DNA from: Nocardia terpenica
GTDB taxonomy: Bacteria; Actinomycetota; Actinomycetes; Mycobacteriales; Mycobacteriaceae
Length of the DNA: 64,000 nucleotides
NCBI RefSeq assembly: GCF_013186535.1
Contig: NZ_JABMCZ010000001.1
Coordinates: 2,363,132 to 2,427,131, forward strand
Direction: 5' to 3'
The translations under genes were made by a program, and so were the position numbers. The notes beneath the pieces are model-generated. The model was given only the letters and a program-made list of their open reading frames with translations. It was not told the origin of the DNA and ran no database searches. Positions 17,752 through 26,299 of the stretch are shown one piece after another. Positions within the stretch are counted from its first letter, which is position 1. Every line of letters begins with the position of its first letter.

Positions 17752-18957
17752 GTGGTCGTGCGACAACATCTGTGGGCTGGTATTGACGCCGGTAAATCGG
17801 CGCATCACTGCGTCGTCATCGATACCGACGGCAAGCGACGGCTCTCGCGCCGGATCGCCAACGACGAACCCGCTCTGCTGGATCTGATCGAGGCCGTCAC
17901 GGGCCTGGTCGACAACGCCGAGGTGACGTGGGCGATCGACCTCAACCACGGTGGGGCCGCGTTGTTGATCGCCCTGTTGCTCGGTCGGGACCAGCGGCTG
18001 CTCTATATTCCCGGACGGACGGTGCACTGGGCTTCGGGCACCTATCGGGGCGACGGCAAGACCGACGCCAAAGATGCCGCGATCATCGCCGACCAGGCCC
18101 GTATGCGCCGCGACTTGCAGCCACTGCGCGTGGGTGACGAAGCAGCGATCGAGTTGCGGATCCTCACCTCGCGGCGCACCGACCTGGGCTGCGACCGCAC
18201 CCGCGCGATCAACCGATTGCGCGCCCAGCTGCTGGAATACTTCCCCGCTCTCGAGCGCGCGTTCGATCTGGCCCACAACAAAGCGGCGTTGATCCTGCTC
18301 ACCGGCTACCAAACCCCCGACGGGCTCCGCGCGATCGGCACCGCCCGCCTCGAGGCATGGTTGCGTAAACGTAAGGCCCGCAACAGCGCCCGCGTCGCCA
18401 GCGCCGCGGTCGAAGCGGCTCGATCGCAGCGCACCGCGGTGCCCGGCCAGCGACTCGGCGCAGCGATGGTGGCCCGCCTGGCGCAGGAGGTGATCCAGCT
18501 CGACATCGAGATCGCCGAGATCGAAGCGATGATCGAGCAGCGATTTCGCCGCCACCGCCACGCCGAAACCATCGTGAGCATGCCCGGCTTCGGAGCCTTG
18601 CTCGGCGCGGAATTCATCGCCGCGACCGGCGGGGACATGACCGTCTTCAACAGCGTCGATCGCCTCGCCGGTGTCGCCGGTCTGGCCCCGGTTCCCCGGG
18701 ACTCGGGCCGGGTGAGCGGCAACCTCAAACGGCCGCGCCGCTACGACCGGCGCTTGCTGCGAGCCTGCTACCTCGCCGCCCAAATCGCGGCCATCCACGA
18801 CCCGGTCTCCCGGGGCTACTACCAGCGCAAGAGAACCGAGGGCAAAAACCACACCCAGGCTGTTATCGCCCTGGCCCGGCGACGCCTCAATGTCTTGTGG
18901 GCGATGCTCCGAACGAGAACCCCATACCAGCCCGCCCCGGGGACCGTTCCGGCTTGA
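17752..18957 (+). CDS. IS110-family transposase, intact
   Basis: 401 residues. N-terminal DEDD/RuvC-like part starts WAGIDAGKSAHHCVVIDTDG with the first Asp, followed by TWAIDLNHGGAAL and the D-x-x-D motif in GDGKTDAKDAAIIAD. The C-terminal transposase_20 part has MPGFGALLGAEFIAATGGDM, LAGVAGLAPVPRDSG and KRPRRYDRRLLRACYLAA. The family moves through RNA-guided bridge recombination, with guide RNA usually in a non-coding end; no terminal inverted repeats are expected and none is seen. GTG 17752 has GGAGAACGGAA upstream. The 230 bases upstream could hold the bridge RNA, though the element's ends cannot be fixed here. Confidence 0.88.
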   Translation: MVVRQHLWAGIDAGKSAHHCVVIDTDGKRRLSRRIANDEPALLDLIEAVTGLVDNAEVTWAIDLNHGGAALLIALLLGRDQRLLYIPGRTVHWASGTYRGDGKTDAKDAAIIADQARMRRDLQPLRVGDEAAIELRILTSRRTDLGCDRTRAINRLRAQLLEYFPALERAFDLAHNKAALILLTGYQTPDGLRAIGTARLEAWLRKRKARNSARVASAAVEAARSQRTAVPGQRLGAAMVARLAQEVIQLDIEIAEIEAMIEQRFRRHRHAETIVSMPGFGALLGAEFIAATGGDMTVFNSVDRLAGVAGLAPVPRDSGRVSGNLKRPRRYDRRLLRACYLAAQIAAIHDPVSRGYYQRKRTEGKNHTQAVIALARRRLNVLWAMLRTRTPYQPAPGTVPA

Positions 18958-19285
18958 CAAAGTCATTGAGAATCCCCCTGTGAGCGAACTCCCTCAATGA
19001 ACACGTTCGAGCCAAAGCCCGGGTTCACCCCCGAATCATTCCCAGACTTTCTGCGCCGCAGTTGATCTCGCTGCGCCGAACTCCCGCCCGGCGGCAATAG
19101 CGCACGTTGCTGCCGACGGTGACCGGCCGCTGGGTCAGGTCGGATGCGGTGGTGCGAACCACGGGAAGTGTTCGCCGTCGCCGAGTTTGCCTCAGGCGCC
19201 CTGGATGAATCCGCGACGAGTGTCGTTGAGGCGTCGGTGAAGCCGCCTGGCAGGCTGGTCTGATGCGAGGAAGGAGCCGCACTTC
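18958..19285. other. gene-free stretch
   Basis: The region spans the probable right end of the IS110 element and the promoter of the amidohydrolase gene. No coding features are seen. Confidence 0.4.
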
Positions 19286-20104
19286 ATGACCATCGATGTC
19301 TGGATGCAACACCCCACCGTCCGCTTCTCGCGCCACGACATGTTCGATTCCCTGCGCCGCTGGACCGGGCAGCAGGCACTTACCGAGGAGTTGCCGATCG
19401 AGTTCACCCTCGCCGCGATGGATGAAGCCGACGTCGGTTTCGGTCTGCTCAGCGCCTGGCACGCCCCGCGCGAGGGCGCGCTGATCTCCAACGACGAAGT
19501 CGCTGCGTGGGTGGCGGCGTATCCGGACCGGTTCGCTGGGCTGGCGGCTGTCGACCTGGCCAGGCCGATGCCCGCGGTGCGTGAATTGCGGCGGGCGGTC
19601 AGCGAACTCGGGTTCAAAGGGTTGCGGGTGGTGCCCTGGTTGTGGGACGCCGCGCCCACCGACCGCCGCTATTACCCGCTGTATGCCGCCTGTGTCGACC
19701 TCGGTGTCCCGTTCTGCACCCAGGTCGGGCACACCGGGCCGCTGCGCCCGTCGGAGACCGGCCGCCCGATCCCCTACCTCGACCAGGTGGCCCTCGACTT
19801 TCCCGAACTGGTCATCGTCGCCGGGCACATCGGCTACCCCTGGACCGAGGAAATGATCGCCGTGGCCCGCAAACACGACAACGTCTACATCGACACCTCC
19901 GCCTACACCCCCCGCCGCATCCCTGCCGAACTCGTCGCCTACATGAAAACCACATCCGGCAGCCGCAAAGTGCTTTTCGGCACCAACTACCCGATGATCA
20001 CCCATCCCGCCGCCCTCGACGGACTCGACGACCTCGGCCTCGACGAGGCCACCCGCCAGCGCTACCTGCACGACAACACCGCCCGCGTCTTCACCCTCGA
20101 CTGA
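19286..20104 (+). CDS. amidohydrolase (metal-dependent hydrolase, amidohydrolase 2 type)
   Basis: 272 residues. A TIM-barrel of the ACMS-decarboxylase/amidohydrolase_2 kind: AYPDRFAGLAAVDLARP, GFKGLRVVPW, YPLYAACVDLGVPFCTQVGH (metal-region His), LVIVAGHIGYPWTEEM (His) and VLFGTNYPMI (catalytic Asp position replaced by Asn in FGTN). The first metal-binding H-x-H of the family is not seen at the N-terminus: the protein starts IDVWMQHPTVRFSR with a single His, so activity may be altered or metal binding partial. ATG with GAAGGAG upstream. It stands before the carotenoid oxygenase gene, 376 bases away. Confidence 0.82.
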   Translation: MTIDVWMQHPTVRFSRHDMFDSLRRWTGQQALTEELPIEFTLAAMDEADVGFGLLSAWHAPREGALISNDEVAAWVAAYPDRFAGLAAVDLARPMPAVRELRRAVSELGFKGLRVVPWLWDAAPTDRRYYPLYAACVDLGVPFCTQVGHTGPLRPSETGRPIPYLDQVALDFPELVIVAGHIGYPWTEEMIAVARKHDNVYIDTSAYTPRRIPAELVAYMKTTSGSRKVLFGTNYPMITHPAALDGLDDLGLDEATRQRYLHDNTARVFTLD

Positions 20105-20480
20105 CCCGGGGACGCCCGACGACGCAGTCCTGCCGATAACCTCGTCACACGCTCGGCACGGCGTTGTGGAAACGATCGGTACCCTTTGGCAAAGCCCGCT
20201 CACCGGCATGCCCGGATACTCTGAGCCGCAGCACATCTCACACCTCGACGAGCCACCCATAAGCGGCAGAAGAGTGCGTGCCGCTCGGGTTGGGCGAACT
20301 CCACTACCGGAGGGTGTCCTGGTGAGCGTGTGGGTCGTTCGAGTCTGCGGTGTGGGCCGGGGTGGTACGCGGCTGCGGGTTGTCCGGGCGGCTGACGGGG
20401 TGGGTAAAGACAAGACTGTTTCTGTGGTGTTTGTTCCGGCATCCTGGCGTGGTCGAGTCGAGGACAGGAGAGTCCGGCTG
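20105..20480. other. gene-free stretch
   Basis: About 375 bases before the carotenoid oxygenase start. In-frame codons continue upstream of 20481 but encode low-complexity Arg/Val-rich sequence without family similarity. Presumed promoter region. Confidence 0.4.
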
Positions 20481-21827
20481 ATGGCGATCACATCCGATGA
20501 TGACGTGCCGCTGCATCTGGCGGGGAACAATGCTCCGGTCACCGAGGAGGTGACGGTGGGACCGTCGGAGGTGGTCGGCGTGATCCCCGAGGAGTTGAAC
20601 GGGGTGTACCTGCGTAACGGCCCGAACCCGCGGACCGGGTGGTCGCCGCATTGGTTCGCCGGTGACGGCATGGTCCACGCGGTCGCCCTGTCCGGCGGCA
20701 AGGCTTGCTGGTATCGCAACCGGTATGTCCGCACCCCGCTGTATCGGCATGGCGGGCAGTCCCGGTTTGCCCTCGCTGTCGATCCGGTCACGGGGCAGGT
20801 CGATTATCGGGTCACGACGGCCAACACGCATGTGGTCGCGCACGCGGGGCGGTTGCTCGCGTTGGAGGAGGGCGGGCTGCCGTATGAGATCACGCCCGAG
20901 TTGGAGACGGTGGGGCCGTTCACCTTCGGTGGCGCGTTGCAGGCTCCGATGACCGCTCACCCCAAACGGTGTCCGCGCACGGGGGAGCTGTTGTTTTTCG
21001 GGTATCGTGTGCGGCCGCCGTATCTGACCTATTACCGTGCCGCGCCGACGGGTGAGTTGCTGCTGGCGCAGGTGGTGCCGATCCCGCGGGCGGTCATGAT
21101 GCACGACTTCGCCATCACCGATCGCCATGCGATCTTCATGGACCTTCCGGTCGTGTTCGACCCTCGTGCGGGCGTCGGCGGGTTGCCGTGGCGCTGGGAC
21201 GACGACCACCGGGCCCGGTTCGGTGTGATCGCCCGAGGTGGTGGACCGGTGCGGTGGTTCGACATCGAGCCCTGCTACGTGTGGCACACCATGAACGCTT
21301 GCGAGGGCGACGGCGCGATCACCGTCACCGGGTGCCGGGTGCCCACTCTGTGGCGCGCGGGTCCCGACGATCTGGCTGGCGGGCTGCCTCGGTTGTATCA
21401 GTGGCGGCTGGAACCGGCCACGGGCCGAGTCGTCGAGCAGCCTCTCGACGATGTCCCGATCGAGTACCCGCGAGTCGCGGATGCCGATGTCGGACAACGC
21501 TATCGGTACGGGTACGTCACCAGCTTCGCGCTCGAGCCCGTACCGGAGCGGTCGCAGATCTACCGCTACGACTTCACCGACCGGACATCCCGGCGAGCCC
21601 ACCGCCTCCCCGCCGGGCATACCTGCAGTGAGGCAGTTTTCGTGCCACGACCGGGCGCGGGCGACGACAACGGCTACCTCATCGCCTTCGCCCACAACCA
21701 CTTTCGTGGTACCAGTTATCTGCTGATCCTCGACGCCACGGACCTGACCGCACCACCGGTCGCCGAAGTACATCTACCCGTCCGCGTCCCTGCGGGCTTC
21801 CACGGAACATGGCTACCCGACCACTGA
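20481..21827 (+). CDS. carotenoid cleavage oxygenase family protein
   Basis: 448 residues, normal for the family. Seven-bladed propeller landmarks are present: VYLRNGPNPRTGWSPHWFAG, GDGMVHAVAL, then the iron-binding histidines in MTAHPKRCPRTGEL, RAVMMHDFAITDRHAIF, CYVWHTMNACEGD and the C-terminal VPAGFHGTWLPDH. Members use a four-His Fe(II) centre to cleave double bonds in carotenoids, apocarotenoids or stilbenes; the substrate cannot be told from this sequence. ATG 20481 is preceded by AGGAG. No carotenoid biosynthesis gene lies in the window, so the physiological substrate may come from elsewhere. Confidence 0.92.
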   Translation: MAITSDDDVPLHLAGNNAPVTEEVTVGPSEVVGVIPEELNGVYLRNGPNPRTGWSPHWFAGDGMVHAVALSGGKACWYRNRYVRTPLYRHGGQSRFALAVDPVTGQVDYRVTTANTHVVAHAGRLLALEEGGLPYEITPELETVGPFTFGGALQAPMTAHPKRCPRTGELLFFGYRVRPPYLTYYRAAPTGELLLAQVVPIPRAVMMHDFAITDRHAIFMDLPVVFDPRAGVGGLPWRWDDDHRARFGVIARGGGPVRWFDIEPCYVWHTMNACEGDGAITVTGCRVPTLWRAGPDDLAGGLPRLYQWRLEPATGRVVEQPLDDVPIEYPRVADADVGQRYRYGYVTSFALEPVPERSQIYRYDFTDRTSRRAHRLPAGHTCSEAVFVPRPGAGDDNGYLIAFAHNHFRGTSYLLILDATDLTAPPVAEVHLPVRVPAGFHGTWLPDH

Positions 21828-21868
21828 ACCACCACCGACATGTCATCTGAGTTGTGTGCGGCGGCAGG

Positions 21869-22588
21869 TCATATCTTGCGAGCGGCCGTTTCCAGGTCAC
21901 ACACGGTCAGGGCGTCGGCGAGGCGTTCGCGGGATTCGTCGTCGAGGGTGGTCTGGTGGATGCGGGCAAGCACGGCCCGCGCGTGTTCGCCGTCGCTCAG
22001 CCGTAGTGCCAGCTTCGCGCGGTAGACCAACGCTTCCACGAGTTCGACGACCGGTGCGCGATCCTGTTCCCGGGCCAATGTGGCGTCCAGGATCTTCGCC
22101 GCTTGATGACTGTCGCCCTTGGAGTCCGCGAGCACGACGGCGTTCTCCAACGCTCTGGCCAGCTTGCCGGTCACGGGCGCATCGGTGTTGCCGACACCCG
22201 GGGACGGGAAGATCCGGATCCAGTTCCCGCCAGGGTCGACGAGCGTGAATCCGGCCAACCCGCTGGCGTTCTTGCGTTTACGTGGCCGGGTCATCCTCGG
22301 AATGCCGGAAACCAGCAGTTTGCCGTAGGTCCTGCGCATCCCGGCGGCGAATGCCTCATAGAGTGCACCGGTGTCGGGCACGTATACCAGACACGACCCG
22401 TAGGACTTCTCCGGGTCGAAGTCCGGCATGCCGAAGAAGTGCAGGTGCAGGTCCTCGCGGCGCAGCGCGAGGTACGGGTTCGGGCGAACCTGGCGGAATG
22501 CCTGCTCGAAACCCAACGCCAGGTAGAACTTCGCTAAGTCATCGATGGATCCGCACGGCAACAACGGCACTGTGGTCTCGCCAACCAT
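21869..22588 (-). CDS. VOC (glyoxalase/bleomycin-resistance fold) family protein
   Basis: 239 residues. The N-terminal 125 residues form a VOC module: PLLPCGSIDDLAKFYLALGF, ALRREDLHLHFFG, FTLVDPGGNWIRIF. The C-terminal 110 residues are a helical extension (LARALENAVVLADSKGDSHQ, LVEALVYRAKLALRL) that resembles a TPR-like tail seen in some actinobacterial VOC proteins. VOC proteins bind metals or antibiotics; the ligand here is unknown. ATG with GGGGGAG upstream. The downstream neighbour is convergent. Confidence 0.85.
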   Translation of the reverse strand: MVGETTVPLLPCGSIDDLAKFYLALGFEQAFRQVRPNPYLALRREDLHLHFFGMPDFDPEKSYGSCLVYVPDTGALYEAFAAGMRRTYGKLLVSGIPRMTRPRKRKNASGLAGFTLVDPGGNWIRIFPSPGVGNTDAPVTGKLARALENAVVLADSKGDSHQAAKILDATLAREQDRAPVVELVEALVYRAKLALRLSDGEHARAVLARIHQTTLDDESRERLADALTVCDLETAARKI

Positions 22589-23428
22589 GTTCTCCCCCAG
22601 TTCATTCGGCGGCTACCTCGTACACCGGAAACTCTACGAGAGTCCGCATGTCTTCCGGTAGTGCCTGCAGGCGCCTACGGTGACGAGGGCAGTAGCGCCC
22701 CACGCCTGCAGACAGGATCGTCGGCCACACATCGGCATTTGCGTGCATTGGAAAGTATTGTCGTCCAAGCAATCTGAACGATCGATTAACGCCCACAGCG
22801 GCGGAACCCACCCGGCCCGGGGTCGGGCCGACCGGTCCGCTCAAAGAACCGGCACCCGCTATTCCGCTATGACGTTGGCATATGGCCAGACGGTCTGAAA
22901 CCATCGCCGAATGTCTCGAGATCGTCGGCCGGGTACATCATGTGGTGGATTCGGTGGTGGGCGAATCGCATCGGGTGTCGGGCGGGTGTGGACACCGATC
23001 GAGGTGGGCGCTGTGCGGCGGGTGAGGTGGCAGTGCTGTCGGGAGGGTGTCCGGGGAAGTCGCGGTGGTGCGTTGTGCTGCAGAGGATTTGGTTTCAGCT
23101 GAGTGCGAGAGTCCGCCGTCGACTGATTCGTCCGGCTCCGTGGTCTCGGTTACCGGGAAGCCTCGCAGAAGCTGGAGCGTTCTTCCACGGTAAGCGGACG
23201 AACGGGGCGTCTGCAACCTACCGGGATGCCGATGTTGTTTCGGACAGGTTGGGCTGGATGTGTGGGGATCTGGAGGCCGAACTCGGCGGGAGAAAGATGG
23301 CCGGAACGTTCGACGTGCCCGTCGAGAGTGCTCGTGCCCGCTCGGCGCGATACGCCCGGGTGATCTCCGTGGTCCACGATTGGTCCACGAAACGTGACCG
23401 GCGGAGGAGGAAACCCCCTCCGACCTGG
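22589..23428. other. 0.84-kb gene-poor stretch before the tRNA-Pro attachment site
   Basis: A 49-codon minus-strand frame (22602-22751, ending ALPEDMRTLVEFPVYEVAAE just before the VOC gene) may be a small gene but has little support. Otherwise nothing is seen. The last bases (23401-23428) form a weak hairpin, the probable original terminator of the tRNA-Pro gene before element insertion. Confidence 0.4.
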
Positions 23429-23470
23429 TCGGGCTGACAGGATTCGAACCTGCGACCCCTTGACCCCCAG
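23429..23470. repeat. att core copy 1 (left end of element A)
   Basis: Identical over 42 bases to 47398-47439 and 58853-58894. It corresponds to the tRNA-Pro 3' half from the anticodon loop to the discriminator base, on the minus strand (GGCTGACAGGATTCGAACCT inside it). Outside it the sequence diverges at once. Confidence 0.93.
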
Positions 23471-23848
23471 AAATCCGGATCTTCTATTTCCGCACGTCAC
23501 GCATGTTTCGCGCCGAAGTATGAAGCGTGTGTGAGCTGGGAGCGTTCGGTGTCGCACATGACGTGCGGTCCCAAACTGGTCCCAAGCGGGACGGCGTGGT
23601 CGCGGCGGAGTGCAACCCGGTCGCTGTGCCGAGCGCACTTCCTTCTACCGCACTGGGGGTGGCCCTGGGGCTTGAGTCGTACTACATCCTGAAGAGCCCC
23701 AGATCCTATGGGGGAGAGGATCTTCAGAGCGACGGGTGCGGTCGGCTACCTGTGGGCCACAATCCGCACCTCGAAGTTGTCCTCACGGAACACTAGTCCC
23801 CCGCATTACGACGCGATCCGTCATACCCGGCGGGTAGGGTCGCCAGTC
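23471..23848. other. left arm of element A, no gene
   Basis: No supported gene. It contains the arm-type direct repeats at 23567-23585. Confidence 0.4.
23567..23585 (+). repeat. paired GGTCCC arm-site candidate, element A left
   Basis: GGTCCCAAACT followed by GGTCCCAA, an 11-bp period, 96 bases inside the att core. The partner is at 47316-47334, near the right end. Element B has its own pair with a different sequence after GGTCCC. Confidence 0.65.
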
Positions 23849-24139
23849 ATGGGTTACGACCTGCCCGAGTGGGCAGAATCCAAACTTCGGGGGATCACTG
23901 CGGCCGAGGTGTTCGAGGTGCTGGGTGCGCGCCGTCGCTGGGCGCGTCCCTCGCTCGGCGGCCCGATTCGGGTGACACTGGTAGCAGGACGCACCGCCGC
24001 TGGCCGTCCGCTGATGGTTGCGGTCCGCGAGATCGAGCGATTCACCTCGCTGATCATCGCGGCTCGGGAACTGACTGACGCAGATTTGGCCGCGTTCGAG
24101 ATATGGGAGGCTGAGACCGATGAGCCGTTCGAAGGATGA
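23849..24139 (+). CDS. BrnT-like toxin of a type II toxin-antitoxin pair
   Basis: 96 residues. The order EWAESKLRGITAAEVFEVLG, then VTLVAGRTAAGRPLMVAVRE and SLIIAARELTDADLAAFE, follows the BrnT ribonuclease-toxin layout (K-x-G-I-S-x-x-E-A, R-x-x-x-x-G-x-x-x-x-x-x-L, I-S-A-R-x-A). The gene overlaps the next by 20 bases (24120-24139), and the downstream gene encodes a small acidic protein with a ribbon-helix-helix-like end, the usual toxin-first BrnTA order. Such pairs stabilise mobile elements. Function is inferred from size, motif order and pairing, not from a close match. Confidence 0.65.
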   Translation: MGYDLPEWAESKLRGITAAEVFEVLGARRRWARPSLGGPIRVTLVAGRTAAGRPLMVAVREIERFTSLIIAARELTDADLAAFEIWEAETDEPFEG

Positions 24140-24488
24140 CACCGCCGCCCTCGCTCGCCGCGCGAGCGAGGTACACGCCGAACTGCTCGCTGCATACGGC
24201 GAGGACTGGCCCGACCACCTCTGGAACGACATCCGACCCGATGACGACGCCGTGCCGGTCGACCTGCCGCCACTGGAGAGCTCGGATGACGTGATGGTCC
24301 CGTTCACCGCGGAACTGCGGATCCCGCGCGCTGCCTACGAACGGCTCATAGCCCGCGCAGAAGAGGCCGGACTCGAACGCGACGAGCTGTTGTCGGAATG
24401 GATCACGGCCGAAGCCAGCGCCGACGACACCGTCAGCCGCGACGAGATCCTCGCCCTGCTCGCCCGTCGGCAACCGCGCACGGCCTAG
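24120..24488 (+). CDS. antitoxin-like partner of the BrnT-like protein
   Basis: 122 residues, acidic. N-terminal helices (ALARRASEVHAELLAAYGED) precede a C-terminal ribbon-helix-helix-like part with a short strand and two helices (VPFTAELRIPRAAYERLIAR, AGLERDELLSEWI). The ATG at 24120 lies inside the toxin frame, giving a 20-base overlap and coupling. Antitoxins of this kind bind the toxin and repress the shared promoter. The family is not certain; assignment rests on pairing. Confidence 0.62.
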   Translation: MSRSKDDTAALARRASEVHAELLAAYGEDWPDHLWNDIRPDDDAVPVDLPPLESSDDVMVPFTAELRIPRAAYERLIARAEEAGLERDELLSEWITAEASADDTVSRDEILALLARRQPRTA

Positions 24489-24542
24489 CCCTTGGGGTAA
24501 AGGACTTCAGTTGACGCGCTTACAGGTTCGACCCTCCAACAA

Positions 24543-25226
24543 TTATCCAGATTCGTTGCGCGGGCGGCTACGCCAAGGCACTCTAGCCATCCGAACTTGT
24601 TTGACGGGTTGCGCTGCCGAATACGCCTCACGTGCCGCTCGTTCGAGTTCGAACAGTTCCTCAGACATTTCGTGAAAGTGTTCATGCAGGACGCGGGTAG
24701 CCATTTCGCTGTTGTCCTCGCTTTCTCGGCGAGCCTGAACGGCCTTTACGGAGTCAACCCGCAGCCTTAATGAATGAGCCTTGAGAGATACCACGTGAAC
24801 ATAGACTCTCCGGTCCTCGACTATCAGTATTGCTCGGTTATATGCGATTGAAAACGAATTGAATGCCTCGTTAAAGTCTTCGAGCTCAGAGCGTCCATTC
24901 CGTCGCATACTAGGATCAAGCGCGTGAGCGGCATCGAGTACCGAAGCGATAGCTTCGCGTTGCTCAAGGCGTAATTTGTCCTCAGCGGTTCGCCGATATG
25001 TCCATCGCTGACCAATCTGAGTTACCCAAGGATTGGCGAACGCGTCGCGCTTCGGCTGCGGTTCTTGCGGTAGTTCTACATGACTGGACCCGAAGGGCCG
25101 GACGTACAGGGAAGGTTTAGTGTCCGCCCCCTGGAGTCCACCCCGGTTTGCTCCGCCGACCAGCAGTTTTCGTGGGGGTGTCTGTCTGGCTGCCGCACGG
25201 ACACTAAACACACCCTGCGGGCGCAT
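24543..25226 (-). CDS. hypothetical helical protein, start uncertain
   Basis: Up to 227 residues. The body from about residue 70 reads as a soluble helical protein (AEDKLRLEQREAIASVLDAA, LEDFNEAFNSFSIAYNRAIL, EMATRVLHEHFHEMSEELFE), with AT-richer codon use than its neighbours, a sign of separate origin. The N-terminal 50 codons run through one arm and the loop of the cruciform at 25141-25293, so translation may start later; no good ribosome-binding site marks another start. It converges with the antitoxin gene. Family unknown. Confidence 0.5.
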   Translation of the reverse strand: MRPQGVFSVRAAARQTPPRKLLVGGANRGGLQGADTKPSLYVRPFGSSHVELPQEPQPKRDAFANPWVTQIGQRWTYRRTAEDKLRLEQREAIASVLDAAHALDPSMRRNGRSELEDFNEAFNSFSIAYNRAILIVEDRRVYVHVVSLKAHSLRLRVDSVKAVQARRESEDNSEMATRVLHEHFHEMSEELFELERAAREAYSAAQPVKQVRMARVPWRSRPRNESG

Positions 25227-25293
25227 TTAGTGTCCGTGCGGCAGCCAGACAGACGGTTGGGTGCAGAAGGCTGGTCGGCGGGGCAAACCGGGG
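25141..25293. repeat. large two-tier inverted repeat (cruciform)
   Basis: The inner arms 25180-25208 and 25226-25254 are a perfect 29-bp inverted repeat (starting GTCTGTCTGGCTGCCGCACG) with a 17-base loop. The outer arms 25141-25165 and about 25269-25293 (CCCCGGTTTGCTCCGCCGAC and its complement) match at all but a few positions. There is no T-run, so it does not look like a simple terminator. Confidence 0.85.
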
Positions 25294-25533
25294 CAGGTTG
25301 CGTACGAGATACTGAAGGGAGGGGACTGGATGAGGGAGAACTAGACCGAGGGAGGACCGGCACCACGAGGCGACGCCCGGCATAGGGGACCGGCACCGGG
25401 CGGAGTACCCGAGGTGGTTGCGTCGAATATCCGGGGATTATGGCGAGGCTGATTCCATCGAGTTGGGATGACGCGCATCTGGGGCTGCTCCGTTGGCCGA
25501 TCTTGTCGGTGGGTGCGTGGATGATTGCCAGGT
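25227..25533. other. gene-free stretch including right cruciform arm
   Basis: No supported gene. A 58-codon frame starting at 25440 overlaps the next gene and has no motif. Confidence 0.35.
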
Positions 25534-25755
25534 ATGGCACAGCTCAACGCATTTCGGCCCAACCCGCTCATCCCGCACCGAGCCGTGATTGATGACTTCC
25601 TGCATCCCGACTGTGGGCACCTTACCGACCTAACGTGCGACGGGTGCGTCACGTGCACCGCGTGTGATGGGTGCTATTGCAGCTCGACCGAAGAAGATGA
25701 ACCGCCCCTATCTGCCCGATTTCGCACGCTGACTGCACCGGAGGTCACTCGATGA
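25534..25755 (+). CDS. small Cys-rich (zinc-binding) protein
   Basis: 73 residues with a dense Cys/His block (HPDCGHLTDLTCDGCVTCTA, then CDGCYC), compatible with one or two zinc sites. The acidic tail SSTEEDEPP follows. The ATG at 25534 has a weak AGG upstream. Its stop overlaps the next start (ATGA), so the two are translated together. Unknown family. Confidence 0.6.
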   Translation: MAQLNAFRPNPLIPHRAVIDDFLHPDCGHLTDLTCDGCVTCTACDGCYCSSTEEDEPPLSARFRTLTAPEVTR

Positions 25756-26180
25756 CCAGCGTCCTCGGCGCCTACAAGTCAGCACAACGGCTGGCCCAGC
25801 GCCTAAATCGCGATGTGCATTCCGACGACATCCGTGTGCTCGCCGAGAGGGGACAGCTTGCGGTCGCCGACATGTATCTTCCTCCCGACAGCACTGAGCC
25901 TCACGCCGTGTTCGCAGTGGTCGACATCGACCGGCTCACTGTCGATCAGGTCGACGCGGTCATCGCCGCTCGTAGTCAAGGAACCCTCGATACGGTCAAC
26001 TTCAACGAGGCATGCGACCTGTTGGGCTGGACGTGGGAATTCCACGTCGCTGTACACCTCCATAAGATCCAGCCGAACATAGTGGGCCGATACGCTCGCG
26101 CCGACGTCGCGGCGCTGACTGTCGATACCGAGCTTGCCGAGCAACTGCGCCAAGTTCGGGAGCAAATCCCTCGTAGCTAG
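25752..26180 (+). CDS. hypothetical protein coupled to the Cys-rich gene
   Basis: 142 residues, no Cys, no membrane segment. N-terminal helix AYKSAQRLAQRLNRDVHSDD, a strand-rich middle (PHAVFAVVDIDRLTVDQVDA) and a C-terminal AALTVDTELAEQLRQVREQI. The ATGA overlap with the upstream stop shows translational coupling. Role unknown; the pair sits between the cruciform and the XRE regulator. Confidence 0.62.
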   Translation: MTSVLGAYKSAQRLAQRLNRDVHSDDIRVLAERGQLAVADMYLPPDSTEPHAVFAVVDIDRLTVDQVDAVIAARSQGTLDTVNFNEACDLLGWTWEFHVAVHLHKIQPNIVGRYARADVAALTVDTELAEQLRQVREQIPRS

Positions 26181-26260
26181 GTGCGGCAAGGCTCGTCACA
26201 GGATCGGCACGACGATCGCCGGAATCGCTGGCAGCAGACTCGGCATGAGTGATACCGTGA

Positions 26261-26274
26261 GGTGGATAGCCACC
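26261..26274. promoter_or_regulatory. palindromic operator GGTGGATAGCCACC, copy 1
   Basis: GGTGG-ATAG-CCACC, 25 bases before the ATG of the XRE regulator. The same 14 bases occur at 28882-28895 upstream of the small minus-strand gene, so one regulator probably controls both. Confidence 0.65.
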
Positions 26275-26299
26275 CGCGACGATCGGAACGGCCGATTCC

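Noticed and set aside
17524..18966. 480-codon minus-strand frame opposite the IS110 transposase
   Set aside because: Lies exactly antisense to a gene with clear DEDD and C-terminal transposase motifs; typical high-GC antisense openness.
19025..20791. Long minus-strand open frame opposite the amidohydrolase and carotenoid oxygenase genes
   Set aside because: It covers parts of two well-supported plus-strand genes and an intergenic gap; the sequence is low-complexity Arg/Gly/Thr and has no family motif. It is a GC-rich shadow.
22602..22751. 49-codon minus-strand gene just before the VOC gene
   Set aside because: Ends 13 bases before the VOC start and could be real, but the start has no ribosome-binding site and no family is seen; left as a note only.
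25440..25616. 58-codon plus-strand frame before the Cys-rich gene
   Set aside because: Overlaps the better-supported gene at 25534 in another frame and lacks any motif.
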